Positions 13,894-14,596 of a DNA stretch of 14,596 bases are shown here, piece by piece. Position 1 is the stretch's first letter; every line of letters begins with the position of its first letter. The translations under genes were made by a program, and so were the position numbers. The notes under the pieces are model-generated. The model did no database searches. It was given only the letters and a program-made list of their open reading frames with translations, and was not told the DNA's origin. The stretch covers positions 1 to 14,596 of the forward strand of contig CAMWMM010000061.1 in NCBI GenBank assembly GCA_947175285.1. The letters run 5' to 3'. This stretch comes from an uncultured Lachnospiraceae bacterium (GTDB lineage Bacteria > Bacillota_A > Clostridia > Lachnospirales > Lachnospiraceae).

Positions 13894-14596
13894 ATGAATA
13901 TATTAGTCATTAACTGCGGAAGTTCATCTTTGAAATTTCAGTTGATTGATGCAGTGACGGAAGAATTAATCGCAAAAGGCTTGTGTGAACGTATCGGCAT
14001 TGAAGGAAGCCAGCTTGTTTACCAGCCGACCGGCAAAGAAAAAGTAGAAACAGTAACGCCGATGCCGGATCATACACAGGCAATTAAACTGGTATTGAAT
14101 GCACTGGTAGATGAAAAAAACGGTGTTGTGAAATCATTATCCGAAATCGGTGCGGTCGGTCATCGTATTGTACACGGCGGTGAGAAATTTGCATCCTCTA
14201 CTTTAATTACAGATGAAGTTGTACAGGCAATTACTGATTGCAATGAGTTGGCGCCGTTACATAATCCTGCTAACCTGATAGGTATTGCAGCTTGTAAGGA
14301 ACTGATGCCGGGAACACCTATGGTAGGCGTTTTCGATACGGCTTTCCATCAGACAATGCCGAAAGAGGCATATCTGTATGGTCTTCCTTATGAATATTAT
14401 GAGAAATACAAAGTAAGAAGATACGGCTTCCACGGAACAAGCCATTCTTATGTGTCAAAACGCGCGGCAGAAGTTTTAGGACAAAAGTATGAAGACTTAA
14501 AACTTATCGTATGCCATCTTGGAAACGGTGCAAGCGTATCAGCAGTGAAGAACGGAAAATGTATTGATACTTCTATGGGATTGACACCGTTAGAGG
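13894..14596 (+). CDS. ackA: Acetate kinase (3' end beyond the window)
   Basis: It transfers phosphate from acetyl-phosphate to ADP, giving acetate and ATP, and can run in reverse. About 234 residues are present out of the roughly 400 usual for the family; the frame is open to the right edge. Visible signatures are [11 protein letters not shown] at the start, [21 protein letters not shown] with the catalytic-type Asp, [10 protein letters not shown] and [15 protein letters not shown] (13875-13881) lies 12 bases before the ATG at 13894. The pairing with pta is the standard bacterial arrangement. Confidence 0.96.
   Translation, partial: MNILVINCGSSSLKFQLIDAVTEELIAKGLCERIGIEGSQLVYQPTGKEKVETVTPMPDHTQAIKLVLNALVDEKNGVVKSLSEIGAVGHRIVHGGEKFASSTLITDEVVQAITDCNELAPLHNPANLIGIAACKELMPGTPMVGVFDTAFHQTMPKEAYLYGLPYEYYEKYKVRRYGFHGTSHSYVSKRAAEVLGQKYEDLKLIVCHLGNGASVSAVKNGKCIDTSMGLTPLE

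Overview
This window looks like part of a Clostridia genome, most likely a gut-type Lachnospiraceae. The evidence is moderate-to-low GC, strong AGGAGG-type ribosome binding sites, every recognisable gene on the plus strand, a LplA/LplB/YtcP-type oligosaccharide importer, and an adjacent pta-ackA acetate pair. The species cannot be named from the sequence alone. No tRNA, rRNA, CRISPR array or mobile element was seen, and no gap between genes exceeds 120 bases.

Layout. Bases 2-286 are the 3' end of a methyl-accepting chemotaxis protein. A strong sigma-A promoter (315-343) and a CcpA-like cre site (355-368) follow. They introduce a carbohydrate locus: a lipoprotein solute-binding protein (403-2106), a terminator-like hairpin (2137-2187), two ABC permeases (2215-4046), an SGNH acetylesterase of the RhgT/YesT type (4058-4747), a second weaker hairpin (4757-4788), a GH43 glycosidase (4814-6406), and a second GH43 that carries four N-terminal ankyrin repeats (6357-8267). 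Next come a MATE transporter (8270-9628), a shortened GH105-like protein (9667-10476), an intact GH105 unsaturated glucuronyl/rhamnogalacturonyl hydrolase (10497-11621), an SDR dehydrogenase (11692-12480) and an NTF2-like small protein (12497-12829). The window closes with phosphate acetyltransferase (12854-13855) and acetate kinase (13894 to the edge, incomplete).

How it may work. The importer has no ATPase gene here, so it probably borrows a shared MsmX-type ATPase. It would bring in acetylated pectic oligosaccharides, probably rhamnogalacturonan I fragments with arabinose or xylose side chains. None of the enzymes has a signal peptide, so de-acetylation, side-chain trimming by the two GH43 enzymes and removal of the unsaturated uronic acid by GH105 should all occur in the cytoplasm. 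The SDR/NTF2-like pair may process a downstream product. Pta-AckA would handle acetyl-phosphate and acetate, including acetate freed by the esterase. The substrate assignment is inference from the enzyme families.

The most unusual items are the ankyrin-GH43 fusion, the GH105 paralogue that has lost a catalytic segment but keeps an open frame, and the SDR/NTF2-like pair of unknown role.
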